64,000 bases of DNA from Pelagihabitans sp963710535 (GTDB lineage: Bacteria > Bacteroidota > Bacteroidia > Flavobacteriales > Flavobacteriaceae), in assembly GCA_963710535.1 (NCBI GenBank), contig CAVQAW010000007.1:124001-188000 (forward strand). Direction: 5' to 3'. Under the pieces are notes generated by a model, which was not told the origin of the DNA, did not search any database, and saw only the letters and a list, made by a program, of their open reading frames with translations. The position numbers were made by a program, and so were the translations under genes. Positions 16,838 through 24,747 of the stretch are shown here, one piece after another; position 1 is the first letter of the stretch, and every line of letters starts with the position of its first letter.

Positions 16838-16845
16838 TATCTTTG
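16838..16845 (+). promoter_or_regulatory. -7 promoter box of a candidate small RNA
   Basis: TATCTTTG is an exact TAnnTTTG match with no gene directly behind it; the next hallmark downstream is a terminator about 85 bp away. Confidence 0.5.
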
Positions 16846-16851
16846 TTGTGG

Positions 16852-16961
16852 TTATGGAAAAAAACTTGCTATGAAAAAGATTTTGATCCCATAATCACGT
16901 TTGATTATTTATTGGTTAGGTTGTTTGAAAACGTGTCTCCGCCCCCGGAGGCACGTTTTTG
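16852..16961 (+). ncRNA. Candidate small RNA of about 110 nt
   Basis: The segment begins about 7 bases after an exact -7 box (16838-16845) and ends in a strong rho-independent terminator (16928-16961). It contains only two tiny frames (MEKNLL and MKKILIP). A segment at 62868-62979 shares TGCTRTGAAAAAG and TTAGGTTG before a similar hairpin, which hints at a small RNA family. It could instead be a truncated leader transcript. The start is inferred, not observed. Confidence 0.4.
16928..16961 (+). terminator. Strong terminator upstream of tetR
   Basis: AAAACGTG-T-CTCC-G pairs with C-GGAG-G-CACGTTTT (one wobble) around a CCCC loop and ends in T5. It isolates tetR from upstream transcription. Confidence 0.85.
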
Positions 16962-16997
16962 TTCAAATTGCCGTCCCTTTTAGCGTTCAGTTAACAA

Positions 16998-17026
16998 TTG
17001 GGGGGCATCAAGCAGCGTATCTTTAC
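16998..17026 (+). promoter_or_regulatory. Promoter of the tetR-aarF operon
   Basis: TTG at 16998-17000, 18 bp, then TATCTTTA at 17019-17026, a one-base variant of TAnnTTTG. It is 24 bp before the tetR ATG. Confidence 0.6.
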
Positions 17027-17030
17027 GCTG
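17013..17030. promoter_or_regulatory. 18-bp palindrome overlapping the tetR promoter (putative TetR operator)
   Basis: CAGCGTA-TCTT-TACGCTG: perfect 7-bp arms and a 4-base centre. It covers almost the whole -7 box and the first bases of the transcript, so a repressor bound here would block initiation. This is the expected layout for TetR autoregulation. Confidence 0.65.
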
Positions 17031-17050
17031 GAAACGAAAAAAAGCAAAAC

Positions 17051-17710
17051 ATGGCTACAAAGTCCAAAACAAAACAGGTTAACGAAGACCAAATCATCGC
17101 CGCTTATATGGATTATGTCCTCGAACACGAGACGGTCCCCAAATCCATTTTCAAATTTTGCAAGACAGCCAAGATCGCCGAGGCCGACTTTTATCGATAT
17201 TTTGGTTCAATAGATGCCCTGCGAAAGGGTATCTGGGGCAAGTTTTTTACCAATACGGAAGATTTGTTGCTCAAAAACAAAGACTATGAAGGCTATACCA
17301 ATAAGGATAAAATGCTCACCTTTTTTTATGCCTTCTTCGAGCTACTGACCTTGAACCGCAGTTATGTGCTTTTTGCCCTGGGGAACGAAAAGACGATGTT
17401 GGGGAAATTGGAGGAATTAAAGGGCCTTCGAAAACACATCAGGGGTTTTGCCAAGGCACTTATCGCGGATGGAAATGCCCAAAAAGCGTATAAGATCAGC
17501 CAGCATAATCCCACCTTGTTCGCAGAAGGCGCCTGGTTGGAACTGCTGTTCATTTTAAAGTTTTGGATGGATGATGACTCCGCCGGATTCGAAAAAACCG
17601 ATATGGCCATTGAAAAATCGATCAATACCATCTTTGATATTTTTGACAATACCCCCTTGGACAACATCATCGATTTTGGCAAATTCCTTTTCAAGGAACG
17701 GATGCAATAG
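17051..17710 (+). CDS. TetR/AcrR-like transcriptional regulator
   Basis: This 219-residue protein has an N-terminal DNA-binding helix-turn-helix (about 12-58: EDQIIAAYMDYVLEHETVPKS...TAKIAEADFYRYFGSIDALRKGIWGKFF) and an all-helical C-terminal ligand/dimer domain, as in TetR proteins. The ATG at 17051 is chosen; a longer reading from 16901 would run through the terminator and promoter upstream. The stop is 30 bp before the aarF-like gene, so the two form an operon. A palindrome overlapping the promoter suggests autorepression and control of the kinase gene. The ligand is unknown. Confidence 0.85.
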   Translation: MATKSKTKQVNEDQIIAAYMDYVLEHETVPKSIFKFCKTAKIAEADFYRYFGSIDALRKGIWGKFFTNTEDLLLKNKDYEGYTNKDKMLTFFYAFFELLTLNRSYVLFALGNEKTMLGKLEELKGLRKHIRGFAKALIADGNAQKAYKISQHNPTLFAEGAWLELLFILKFWMDDDSAGFEKTDMAIEKSINTIFDIFDNTPLDNIIDFGKFLFKERMQ

Positions 17711-17740
17711 CCGGAAACCCCATACAAACATCATCAATCT

Positions 17741-19051
17741 ATGAAGACCCTCGATACCATTCCAACAGGAAAGATTGAACGCGCTGGCAAACTGCTCAAG
17801 ACCGGTGTAAAGATCGGGGGCAATTATGCCAAGTATTATGGGAAGAAGCTGGTGAATCCGGAATTGAACCGAGATGAGTTGAACGAGGATAATGCGGGGG
17901 ATATTTACGACGGACTCAAAACCCTGAAGGGAAGTGCCTTGAAAGTCGCCCAAATGCTGAGCATGGAAAAGAACTTGCTTCCCAATGCCTATGTGGAGAA
18001 GTTTTCACTTTCCCAATTTTCGGTACCTCCCTTATCGGCTCCCTTGGTGCGAAAAACCTTTAAAACCTATTTGAATAAATACCCCGAAGAATTGTACGAT
18101 ACTTTCGAGCGCGATTCGATCAATGCGGCCAGTATAGGACAGGTACACAGGGCTTCCAAAAATGGCAAACAGTTGGCCGTTAAGATTCAATATCCTGGGG
18201 TTGCCCAAAGCATCGGCAGTGATTTGGCCCTGGTCAAACCCATAGCCTTGCGATTATTTAATATCAAGGGCAAAGATTCAGACAAATATTTCAAGGAAGT
18301 GGCTTCAAAATTGATGGAGGAGACCAATTACCTCCTCGAAGTCGCACAGAGCAAGGAAATTTCCCAAGCCTGCAGTCATATCGACAATTTGGAGTTCCCG
18401 GTTTATTACGAAGAATGGTCGAGTGAAAAGATCATCACTATGGATTGGATGGAAGGATTGCACCTCAGTGAGTTTTGTAGGACCGATTTTTCCACGGACC
18501 AGGGCAACATGATCGGGCAAACGCTTTGGGATTTTTATATGTACCAGATCCACGGTTTGCGAAAAGTGCATGCCGACCCACACCCGGGAAATTTTTTGGT
18601 CAGCGCCAAAGGAAGTTTGATAGCCATCGATTTTGGGTGTATCAAGGTGGTGCCCGATTCGTTCTATGGCCCTTATTTTGAATTGGCCCAGAAGGAGACT
18701 TTCGACAATGACGCCCTTTTTACCAAGAAACTCTATGAACTGGAAATCCTGAAAGTGGACGATGCTCCGGAAGAGCTGAAATTCTTCAAACAATTGTTCC
18801 GCGAGATGCTGACCTTGTTCACGGCCCCTTTCAACGAAGAATATTTCGATTTTGGCTCGAACGAATTTTGGTCTAAAATCACCGATTTGGGACAACGGTA
18901 TGCCCAAGACGATCAAATCAGAAAAATGAACGGAAATAGGGGTTCCAAGCATTTTTTATATATGAACCGCACCTTTTTCGGCCTATTTAACCTGCTGCAC
19001 GATCTTAAGGCAACAGTAACCGTGAACCACTTCCGGAAATATATGCGATGA
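17741..19051 (+). CDS. AarF/ABC1/UbiB-family atypical kinase
   Basis: This 436-residue protein of the ABC1/ADCK atypical kinase family is linked in other organisms to isoprenoid quinone synthesis and lipid handling. The family hallmark near residues 65-72 reads LKGSALKVAQMLS in place of strict KxGQ. Other motifs are AASIGQVHRASKNGKQLAVKIQYPGV (Ala-rich loop and the ATP-binding Lys), EETNYLLEVAQSKE, RKVHADPHPGNFLVS (catalytic loop) and IAIDFGCIK (metal-binding DFG). It is second in the operon with the TetR regulator. Since flavobacteria use menaquinone, a role in quinone or membrane lipid homeostasis is plausible but unproved. Confidence 0.88.
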   Translation: MKTLDTIPTGKIERAGKLLKTGVKIGGNYAKYYGKKLVNPELNRDELNEDNAGDIYDGLKTLKGSALKVAQMLSMEKNLLPNAYVEKFSLSQFSVPPLSAPLVRKTFKTYLNKYPEELYDTFERDSINAASIGQVHRASKNGKQLAVKIQYPGVAQSIGSDLALVKPIALRLFNIKGKDSDKYFKEVASKLMEETNYLLEVAQSKEISQACSHIDNLEFPVYYEEWSSEKIITMDWMEGLHLSEFCRTDFSTDQGNMIGQTLWDFYMYQIHGLRKVHADPHPGNFLVSAKGSLIAIDFGCIKVVPDSFYGPYFELAQKETFDNDALFTKKLYELEILKVDDAPEELKFFKQLFREMLTLFTAPFNEEYFDFGSNEFWSKITDLGQRYAQDDQIRKMNGNRGSKHFLYMNRTFFGLFNLLHDLKATVTVNHFRKYMR

Positions 19052-19148
19052 CGGCCCGTACTGCAAAACGCGGCTGCCATTTTTTGTTTATCTTAGTCAA
19101 TACGTATTAAAATCAACCGACCCTTCAGCGGCATCAAAACGCAATTAC

Positions 19149-20159
19149 ATGTACAACTCGAAAATTAAAGGTTTGGGCTTTTTTGTCCCCGAACATGTGG
19201 TCACCAATGATGAACTTTCAAAGGTGATGGATACCAATGATGCCTGGATCCAGGAGCGCACCGGTATCAAGGAACGAAGACATGTTGTAAGGGGCGATGG
19301 CAACACCACCACCACCATGGGCGTAAAGGCGGCCAAGATTGCCATTGATCGTGCAGGAATAGACAAGAACGACATCGATTTCATCGTTTTTGCCACCCTA
19401 AGTCCGGATTATTATTTTCCCGGTCCGGGGGTTTTGGTGCAGCGTGATCTGGGCATCAAAACAGTTGGGGCACTCGATGTCAGAAACCAATGCTCAGGCT
19501 TCGTCTACGCCATTTCGGTGGCCGATCAGTACATTAAAAGTGGGATGTACAAGAACATCCTGGTCATCGGTGCGGAACTTCATTCCCATGGGTTGGACAT
19601 GAGCACTCGGGGCAGAGGGGTTTCGGTAATTTTTGGGGATGGTGCCGGTGCCGCTGTTTTGGGCAGGGAGGAAGATTCCTCAAAAGGGATATTATCGACG
19701 CATTTGCATTCCGAAGGCCAGCATGCCGAGGAATTGTCTTTGATCGCACCGGGAATGGGCAAACGTTGGGTCACCGATATCATTGCCGAAAACGACCCTA
19801 ACGATGAGTCGTATTACCCTTATATGAACGGGCAATTCGTCTTCAAAAATGCGGTGGTGCGCTTTAGTGAGGTGATCATGGAAGGACTGGGGGCGAATGG
19901 CCTCAAACCTGCGGATATCGACATGCTGATACCGCACCAGGCCAATTTGCGCATCTCCCAATTCATCCAGAAGAAATTTGGTTTGAGCGACGATAAGGTA
20001 TACAACAACATCATGAATTACGGCAACACCACGGCCGCATCCATCCCGATAGCCCTGACCGAAGCATGGGAACTAGGCAAGATCAAATCGGGCGACTTGG
20101 TGGTTTTGGCCGCATTCGGCAGTGGCTTTACCTGGGGCTGCGCCATTATTAGGTGGTAG
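19149..20159 (+). CDS. fabH: 3-oxoacyl-ACP synthase III (FabH/KAS III-like)
   Basis: This 336-residue thiolase-fold enzyme condenses an acyl-CoA starter with malonyl-ACP to begin fatty acid synthesis. The triad is in place: Cys115 in RNQCSGF, His in MLIPHQANLRISQ and Asn in NYGNTTAAS. The FGDGAGAAVLG motif and the C-terminal GSGFTWGCAIIRW are typical. Flavobacteria have several FabH-like paralogues, some in secondary pathways, so this may not be the only housekeeping copy. A -7-like box (TATCTTAG, 19089-19096) lies upstream and a hairpin terminator follows. It stands alone after the aarF gene. Confidence 0.88.
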   Translation: MYNSKIKGLGFFVPEHVVTNDELSKVMDTNDAWIQERTGIKERRHVVRGDGNTTTTMGVKAAKIAIDRAGIDKNDIDFIVFATLSPDYYFPGPGVLVQRDLGIKTVGALDVRNQCSGFVYAISVADQYIKSGMYKNILVIGAELHSHGLDMSTRGRGVSVIFGDGAGAAVLGREEDSSKGILSTHLHSEGQHAEELSLIAPGMGKRWVTDIIAENDPNDESYYPYMNGQFVFKNAVVRFSEVIMEGLGANGLKPADIDMLIPHQANLRISQFIQKKFGLSDDKVYNNIMNYGNTTAASIPIALTEAWELGKIKSGDLVVLAAFGSGFTWGCAIIRW

Positions 20160-20185
20160 GGCACAAATTGCCGACGCGAAAATAT

Positions 20186-20213
20186 AAAGCCCCGATACAT
20201 CCTTCGGGCTTTT
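20186..20213 (+). terminator. Terminator after fabH
   Basis: AAAGCCC pairs with GGGCTTT across a 12-base loop and the hairpin ends in a T run, 27 bp past the stop codon. Confidence 0.7.
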
Positions 20214-20351
20214 CCTATGATTATTCGGCTTTTATCCACGGCACCGATCGATCTAGCGGTACCCCATGCTGTGTTGCAAATGTGAAGATTCAACGGTTGG
20301 GCCAGCGTTCGGGAAGTTGTGGGCCTGGTCAGGAGCAGCTAAAAAATCAAT

Positions 20352-20359
20352 TATCTTTG
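20352..20359 (+). promoter_or_regulatory. -7 promoter box far upstream of the CoA-binding gene
   Basis: TATCTTTG is an exact match to TAnnTTTG, 213 bases before the ATG at 20572, implying a long leader of about 200 nt. No good -33 element is seen. Confidence 0.5.
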
Positions 20360-20385
20360 GGAATATCCAAAAAAGGGAAGAAAAA

Positions 20386-20411
20386 AAACCCTGACAAGAA
20401 TGCCAGGGTTT
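20386..20411. other. Stem-loop in the leader of the CoA-binding gene
   Basis: AAACCCTG pairs perfectly with CAGGGTTT around a 10-base loop, preceded by A8. On the minus strand it would be a good terminator with a T run. On the plus strand it lies only about 20 nt into the predicted leader and has no long T run. Confidence 0.5.
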
Positions 20412-20571
20412 CTGCTATCGACTTCGCTATAATAAACACTAACCATTAACTATAAACCTATAGCATTGCCGATAACCATCATTTAAAAAGCTGGAATTTG
20501 ATTCTTTACAATAGACTGCAAAATAACCCAATCGTTACAGAAGAACACGAACTTTAACCCCCAATTAACAA

Positions 20572-20946
20572 ATGTGCAAAACCTTGGTATTCGGTGCTTC
20601 CCTTAAACCCCACCGCTATAGTAATCTTGCGGTTAAACGCCTGGTAGACCATGGCATTGAGACGGTGGCCTTCGGCCAAAGGATGGGTAAAATAAGGACG
20701 GTCGAGGTATTGACTCGCTTGGAGGGCATCGAAAACATACATACGATCACCCTTTATTTGGGCCCGGCCAACCAACCCGAATATTATCAAGACATTTTGA
20801 AGTTGAAACCCAAAAGGGTCATCTTTAATCCGGGAACCGAAAATCCCGAACTCTATCTTTTACTGGAAGAACAAGGCATCATGGCCTTGGAAGCCTGTAC
20901 TTTGGTACTTTTGGCGACCGATCAATATAAAACCGCATTGAACTAG
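20572..20946 (+). CDS. CoA-binding domain protein (YccU-like)
   Basis: This 124-residue single Rossmann-type CoA_binding domain is close to E. coli YccU. TLVFGASLKPHRYSNLAVKRLVDHG is the nucleotide-binding turn, NIHTITLYLGPANQPEYYQDIL is the central strand-loop, and RVIFNPGTENPELYLLLEEQGI is the C-terminal helix pair. Family members bind CoA in vitro; the cellular role is unknown. It converges with the symporter gene at 20963. The leader is unusually long for a flavobacterial gene. Confidence 0.85.
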   Translation: MCKTLVFGASLKPHRYSNLAVKRLVDHGIETVAFGQRMGKIRTVEVLTRLEGIENIHTITLYLGPANQPEYYQDILKLKPKRVIFNPGTENPELYLLLEEQGIMALEACTLVLLATDQYKTALN

Positions 20947-20962
20947 AGCATATGGCGAGGAT

Positions 20963-22450
20963 CTAATCGTTCCTGTCGCCCGTTAGTGGCATTTTCTTAT
21001 CCCTTATCAACCAAAGGCCAATGAAGGTCAAGAGTCCGTTAATGGGCAAGAGCTCATAACCGATTTGATAGCCACCGAAGTATTCCGCCGGAATTTTTGA
21101 AATCCCGTATATCAAGGCAACCGACAAAACGGCTACCAACCAAACATAGCGATCTTTCACATTTCTTTTGGTAAATATACCAAAAGTGAACAGGCCCAGG
21201 AGCGGACCATAGGTAAAAGTGGCCACCGTAAGCACCCCATCGATGACGTTTTTTTCCAAGACGTATTTAAATATGATGATCACCAAGATCAATAAAACAC
21301 CCATGGCCACATGTACTTTTTTTCGTAGGGATTTTTGGATGGCTTCCGGCCTTTTTTCAATATCCAATACATCGACGCAAAAAGAAGTGGTCAGGGAAGT
21401 GAGGGCGCTGTCGGCACTGCTATAGGCTGCGGCGATGAGGCCCAATAAAAAAGTGATGGCGACCACCGGCCCCAAACCGCTGTTGATGGCAATTTCCGGG
21501 AACAGCAGGTCGGTCTTGGGCACCCCGTCCATCAGCGGCACGGCGATATCCATTTTTTGGGCATAGATGAACAGCAGCGCGCCCAGGAGCAGGAAAAAAA
21601 AGTTCACCAAAACCAGCACGATGCTAAAGGAGACCATATTTTTCTGGGCGTCCTTCAAGCTGCGGCAGGTGAGGTTCTTCTGCATCATGTCTTGGTCGAG
21701 TCCGGTCATGCAAATGGCAATGAACATGCCGCCAAGAAATGATTTCACAAAATGGTTTCTCGCAAAAAAGTCATCCACAAAGAAAATTTTGTTGTAGTCT
21801 TTCAATTCCTCGGAACCCAAAAATTCACCCAAGTCCCAACCCAGTTTCTGGTTGATAAAATAGATGCTCAGTGCCACGGAGACCAGCATAAAGGCAGTTT
21901 GCAGTGAATCTGTCCAGATGATGGTCTTGACGCCCCCTTTGTAGGTATACACCCAGATCAGAAAAATGGAGAGGGTCACCGTTATCTCGAAACGGATGCC
22001 CATGGCATCAAAAATAAATTGCTGCAGCACAATGGCCACCAAAAACAGCCGAAAAGAGGCGCCGAGCACTTTGGAAACAAAAAAGAAAAAGGCCCCGGTC
22101 TTGTAGCTCACCCGCCCAAAGCGCTCTTCCAGATACTCATAAATGGAAGTCAGGTTCATCCGATAGTAGATCGGCATCAACAGAAAGGCAATAACGATAT
22201 AACCCACCAGATAACCGAACACCACCTGCATATAGCCAAAACCATCGCCCTGTACGCCCCCAGGTACGGAAATAAAAGTGACCCCCGAAAGGGAAGCCCC
22301 GATCATGCCGAAGGCGACCAAAAACCAGGGCGATTGATTGCCGGCCCTAAAGAAATCGAGGTTGGAATCGTTTTTACCGGTGAAATAGGAAATCACCATC
22401 AACAGCAGAAAATAGCCGATGATCAAAAGCAGGATATGGGTCGGTGTCAT
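20963..22450 (-). CDS. Sodium:solute symporter (SSS family)
   Basis: This 495-residue inner-membrane symporter has about 13 helices. Family marks are FRAGNQSPWFLVAFGMIGASLSGVTFISVPGGV near the N-terminus, YTYKGGVKTIIWTDSLQT, GLDQDMMQKNLTC and YSSADSALTSLTTSFCVDVL (sodium-site serine/threonine cluster). It is unlike the probable inositol carrier at 12217 outside the common core. The substrate cannot be told from sequence; the gene is not in an operon with any catabolic gene. It is divergent from recR across 71 bp. Confidence 0.88.
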   Translation of the reverse strand: MTPTHILLLIIGYFLLLMVISYFTGKNDSNLDFFRAGNQSPWFLVAFGMIGASLSGVTFISVPGGVQGDGFGYMQVVFGYLVGYIVIAFLLMPIYYRMNLTSIYEYLEERFGRVSYKTGAFFFFVSKVLGASFRLFLVAIVLQQFIFDAMGIRFEITVTLSIFLIWVYTYKGGVKTIIWTDSLQTAFMLVSVALSIYFINQKLGWDLGEFLGSEELKDYNKIFFVDDFFARNHFVKSFLGGMFIAICMTGLDQDMMQKNLTCRSLKDAQKNMVSFSIVLVLVNFFFLLLGALLFIYAQKMDIAVPLMDGVPKTDLLFPEIAINSGLGPVVAITFLLGLIAAAYSSADSALTSLTTSFCVDVLDIEKRPEAIQKSLRKKVHVAMGVLLILVIIIFKYVLEKNVIDGVLTVATFTYGPLLGLFTFGIFTKRNVKDRYVWLVAVLSVALIYGISKIPAEYFGGYQIGYELLPINGLLTFIGLWLIRDKKMPLTGDRND

Positions 22451-22496
22451 TCAAATTATTATTGGAAGCCAAAGTACAAAAAGTAAAAATAGTACG

Positions 22497-22504
22497 TAAT
22501 TTTG
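22497..22504 (+). promoter_or_regulatory. -7 promoter box of recR
   Basis: TAATTTTG lies 17 bases before the ATG; a TTG at 22472-22474 gives a 22-bp spacer, slightly long. Confidence 0.55.
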
Positions 22505-22521
22505 CCCAGTAAAGTGTTCAA

Positions 22522-23142
22522 ATGGATTTTTCATCAAGATTATTGGAAAAAGCGGTCAACGAAACCGCCCAACTACCCGGTATCGGAAAACGCACCGCCT
22601 TGCGTTTGGTGCTTCATTTGTTGAAGCAGCCCACCGAACAGACCACCCGATTGACCGCCGCTTTGGAACAGTTGCGCAATACGGTGAAGTTCTGTAGCAA
22701 CTGTCATAACATTTCGGATGTGGAACTGTGCGAGATTTGTGCCAGTCCGAAAAGGGACCGATCTCTGGTTTGCGTGGTAGAGGACATACGTGATGTCATG
22801 GCCATTGAGAATACAGGGCAATATATGGGCCTGTACCATGTTTTGGGCGGAAAGATTTCTCCAATGGAGGGCGTTGGCCCACGGGAGCTTACCATAACCT
22901 CTTTGGTGAACAAGGCCAGATCCGGGGTATTCAAGGAACTGATTTTCGCCCTGAGTTCCACTATGGAAGGGGATACCACCAATTTTTATATTTATAAACA
23001 GCTCTCGGGACTCGATATCAATACCTCTACCATTGCCAGGGGTATCGCGGTAGGCGATGAACTCGAATATGCCGATGAGGTAACCCTTGGAAGAAGTATC
23101 CTGAACCGAATTCCGTTCGAGGGCTCCCTAAAAGCGAACTAA
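22522..23142 (+). CDS. recR: Recombination mediator RecR
   Basis: This 206-residue protein works with RecO/RecF to load RecA on gapped DNA. It has an N-terminal helix-hairpin-helix (LPGIGKRTALRLVLHLL), a four-cysteine zinc site (CSNCHNISDVELCEICAS), a Toprim domain (SLVCVVEDIRDVMAIENTGQYMGLYHVLGG) and the C-terminal ARGIAVGDELEYADEVTLGRSI Walker-B-like region. The length is normal. It has its own promoter box, and another promoter separates it from the acyltransferase gene that follows. Confidence 0.96.
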   Translation: MDFSSRLLEKAVNETAQLPGIGKRTALRLVLHLLKQPTEQTTRLTAALEQLRNTVKFCSNCHNISDVELCEICASPKRDRSLVCVVEDIRDVMAIENTGQYMGLYHVLGGKISPMEGVGPRELTITSLVNKARSGVFKELIFALSSTMEGDTTNFYIYKQLSGLDINTSTIARGIAVGDELEYADEVTLGRSILNRIPFEGSLKAN

Positions 23143-23190
23143 GAAAAGGTACTTCATACAATAAGTTCAGATAAAACATCGAATATTTAG

Positions 23191-23198
23191 TATTTTTG
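23191..23198 (+). promoter_or_regulatory. -7 promoter box of the E2 acyltransferase gene
   Basis: TATTTTTG fits TAnnTTTG, 37 bases before the ATG. Confidence 0.55.
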
Positions 23199-23235
23199 CA
23201 ACGAAAATTCCATTTAGTACATATAAAATAAGGAT

Positions 23236-24606
23236 ATGTCAAAGTTTGAATTGAAATTGCCCCGTATGGGAGAAAGTGTTGCCGAGGCCACCTTGACCTC
23301 TTGGCTCAAAGAAGTTGGTGATAAGATTACCCTCGATGAGCCGGTCTTGGAGATTGCCACCGATAAGGTCGATTCGGAGGTGCCCAGTGAAGTGGAAGGC
23401 GTTTTGGTTGAAAAACTTTTTAAAGTTGATGACATCATCAAGGTAGGGGAGACCATCGCCATTATCGAGGTCAACGGCAGTGTTCAACAGGAAACAAAAC
23501 CTGAAGTCGCCATAGAACGACGACCGGTAGCGGTTCCGGAAATCGATTCCGATTCCGAACGCACCTCGGCCCAATTGGCAGAAGGCATAGAAAAGGTGAA
23601 GGAAACGGTTGCGGCCCCACAGGCAGAAAACCAGAGTTCCGACCGTTTTTATTCGCCACTGGTAAGAAATATTGCAAAAGAAGAGGGGATTACCTTGGCT
23701 GAACTCGATACCATTACCGGTACCGGGAAAGAAGGCCGTGTGACCAAAAACGATATTTTGGACTATATCGCCAGCGGAAAGGCAGGCCCGCAAGCCGCTA
23801 AAGAAACACCCAAGACCATCGCCCCGGAAACGGCCGCTACCCAAGCTCCCAAACCAGAAGTGGAGAAGGAACGGGTCGCCACGGTGTCCGTTTCCGGAAA
23901 TGATGAGGTCATTGAAATGGGCAGGATGGGCAAATTGATCGCCCAACATATGGTCGCCAGTGTTTCTACATCGGCCCATGTGCAGAGTTTTATCGAGGTC
24001 GATGTCACCAAGGTGGTGCAATGGCGCAACCGGGTCAAAGACGGTTTTGAAAAAAGGGAAGGTGAAAAATTGACTTTTACCCCTGTATTCTTGGAAGCAG
24101 TGGCCACCGCATTGAAAAAATACCCAATGATGAACATCTCCGTAGTCGGGGATAAGATCATCAAGAAGAAAAACATCAATATAGGCATGGCAGCGGCACT
24201 TCCCGATGGCAACCTCATTGTTCCCGTCATCAAAAATGCCGATCAGTTGAACATGGTGGGCATGGCCAAAGTGGTGAACGACCTGGCCGAGCGGGCGCGC
24301 AAAAACCAATTAAAACCTGACGAAGTGAAAGACGGCACCTATACCGTTACCAATGTGGGAACCTTCGGCAGCGTTTTCGGAACCCCGATCATCAACCAAC
24401 CACAGGTAGGCATCCTGGCCTTGGGGGCCATTAGAAAAATACCCTCGGTCATTGAAACCAGCGAGGGCGATTTTATCGGGATCCGCAGCAAGATGTTCCT
24501 TTCCCACAGCTATGACCACAGGGTGGTCAATGGGGCTTTGGGCAGCATGTTCGCCAAGGCCGTGGCCGACTATTTGGAAGCTTGGGACGTGAATAGGGAA
24601 ATCTAA
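23236..24606 (+). CDS. 2-oxo acid dehydrogenase E2 component (dihydrolipoamide acyltransferase)
   Basis: This 456-residue core subunit of a 2-oxo acid dehydrogenase complex has one lipoyl domain (about 1-78, lipoylated Lys in ATDKVDSEV). A linker leads to an E1/E3-binding domain (SPLVRNIAKEEGITLAELDTITGTGKEGRVTKNDILDY, about 138-175), then a Pro/Ala/Glu linker and the catalytic domain (about 225-456). The active-site motif reads DHRVVNG (427-433), with Asn where the classical motif DHRxxDG has Asp; the catalytic His428 is kept. No E1 or E3 gene is adjacent. It most resembles the branched-chain or generic E2 of Bacteroidota rather than succinyltransferase. Confidence 0.9.
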   Translation: MSKFELKLPRMGESVAEATLTSWLKEVGDKITLDEPVLEIATDKVDSEVPSEVEGVLVEKLFKVDDIIKVGETIAIIEVNGSVQQETKPEVAIERRPVAVPEIDSDSERTSAQLAEGIEKVKETVAAPQAENQSSDRFYSPLVRNIAKEEGITLAELDTITGTGKEGRVTKNDILDYIASGKAGPQAAKETPKTIAPETAATQAPKPEVEKERVATVSVSGNDEVIEMGRMGKLIAQHMVASVSTSAHVQSFIEVDVTKVVQWRNRVKDGFEKREGEKLTFTPVFLEAVATALKKYPMMNISVVGDKIIKKKNINIGMAAALPDGNLIVPVIKNADQLNMVGMAKVVNDLAERARKNQLKPDEVKDGTYTVTNVGTFGSVFGTPIINQPQVGILALGAIRKIPSVIETSEGDFIGIRSKMFLSHSYDHRVVNGALGSMFAKAVADYLEAWDVNREI

Positions 24607-24728
24607 ACTTCGAGCGGGCAATCGATACATGGTTTTGCAGCAAGCCAGCCCCAGCCTAGGGTTCAACCTTACAAACGAGAGCCATTTTGCACGGTAATAA
24701 TAACTGGCCTCCAAAACATTTTCTAACG

Positions 24729-24736
24729 TACATTTG
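24729..24736 (+). promoter_or_regulatory. -7 promoter box of the YkgJ-like gene
   Basis: TACATTTG matches TAnnTTTG, 12 bases before the ATG at 24748. Confidence 0.55.
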
Positions 24737-24747
24737 CGAAAAAATTT

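Larger units (their letters stand above)
16631..17050. other. Intergenic region between htpG and tetR
   Basis: These 420 bp hold, from left to right, a repeat element near htpG (16691-16709), a -7 box with a candidate short non-coding transcript ending in a strong hairpin (16838-16961), and the tetR promoter with its palindrome (16998-17030). Only tiny open frames of 6-8 codons occur within the candidate transcript. Confidence 0.6.
20160..20571. other. Intergenic region between fabH and the CoA-binding gene
   Basis: These 412 bp have no credible gene. They contain the fabH terminator (20186-20213), an exact -7 box at 20352-20359, a stem-loop at 20386-20411, and an AT-rich leader up to the ATG at 20572. 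Confidence 0.6.

Noticed and set aside
16901..17050. N-terminal extension of the TetR protein
   Set aside because: It would translate through a terminator hairpin and the operator; the helix-turn-helix begins shortly after the ATG at 17051.
23239..24309. Long open frame (about 356 codons) on the minus strand over the E2 acyltransferase gene
   Set aside because: It lies wholly opposite a complete E2 gene with all catalytic motifs; its predicted residues show no family signal, and it is a frame shadow.
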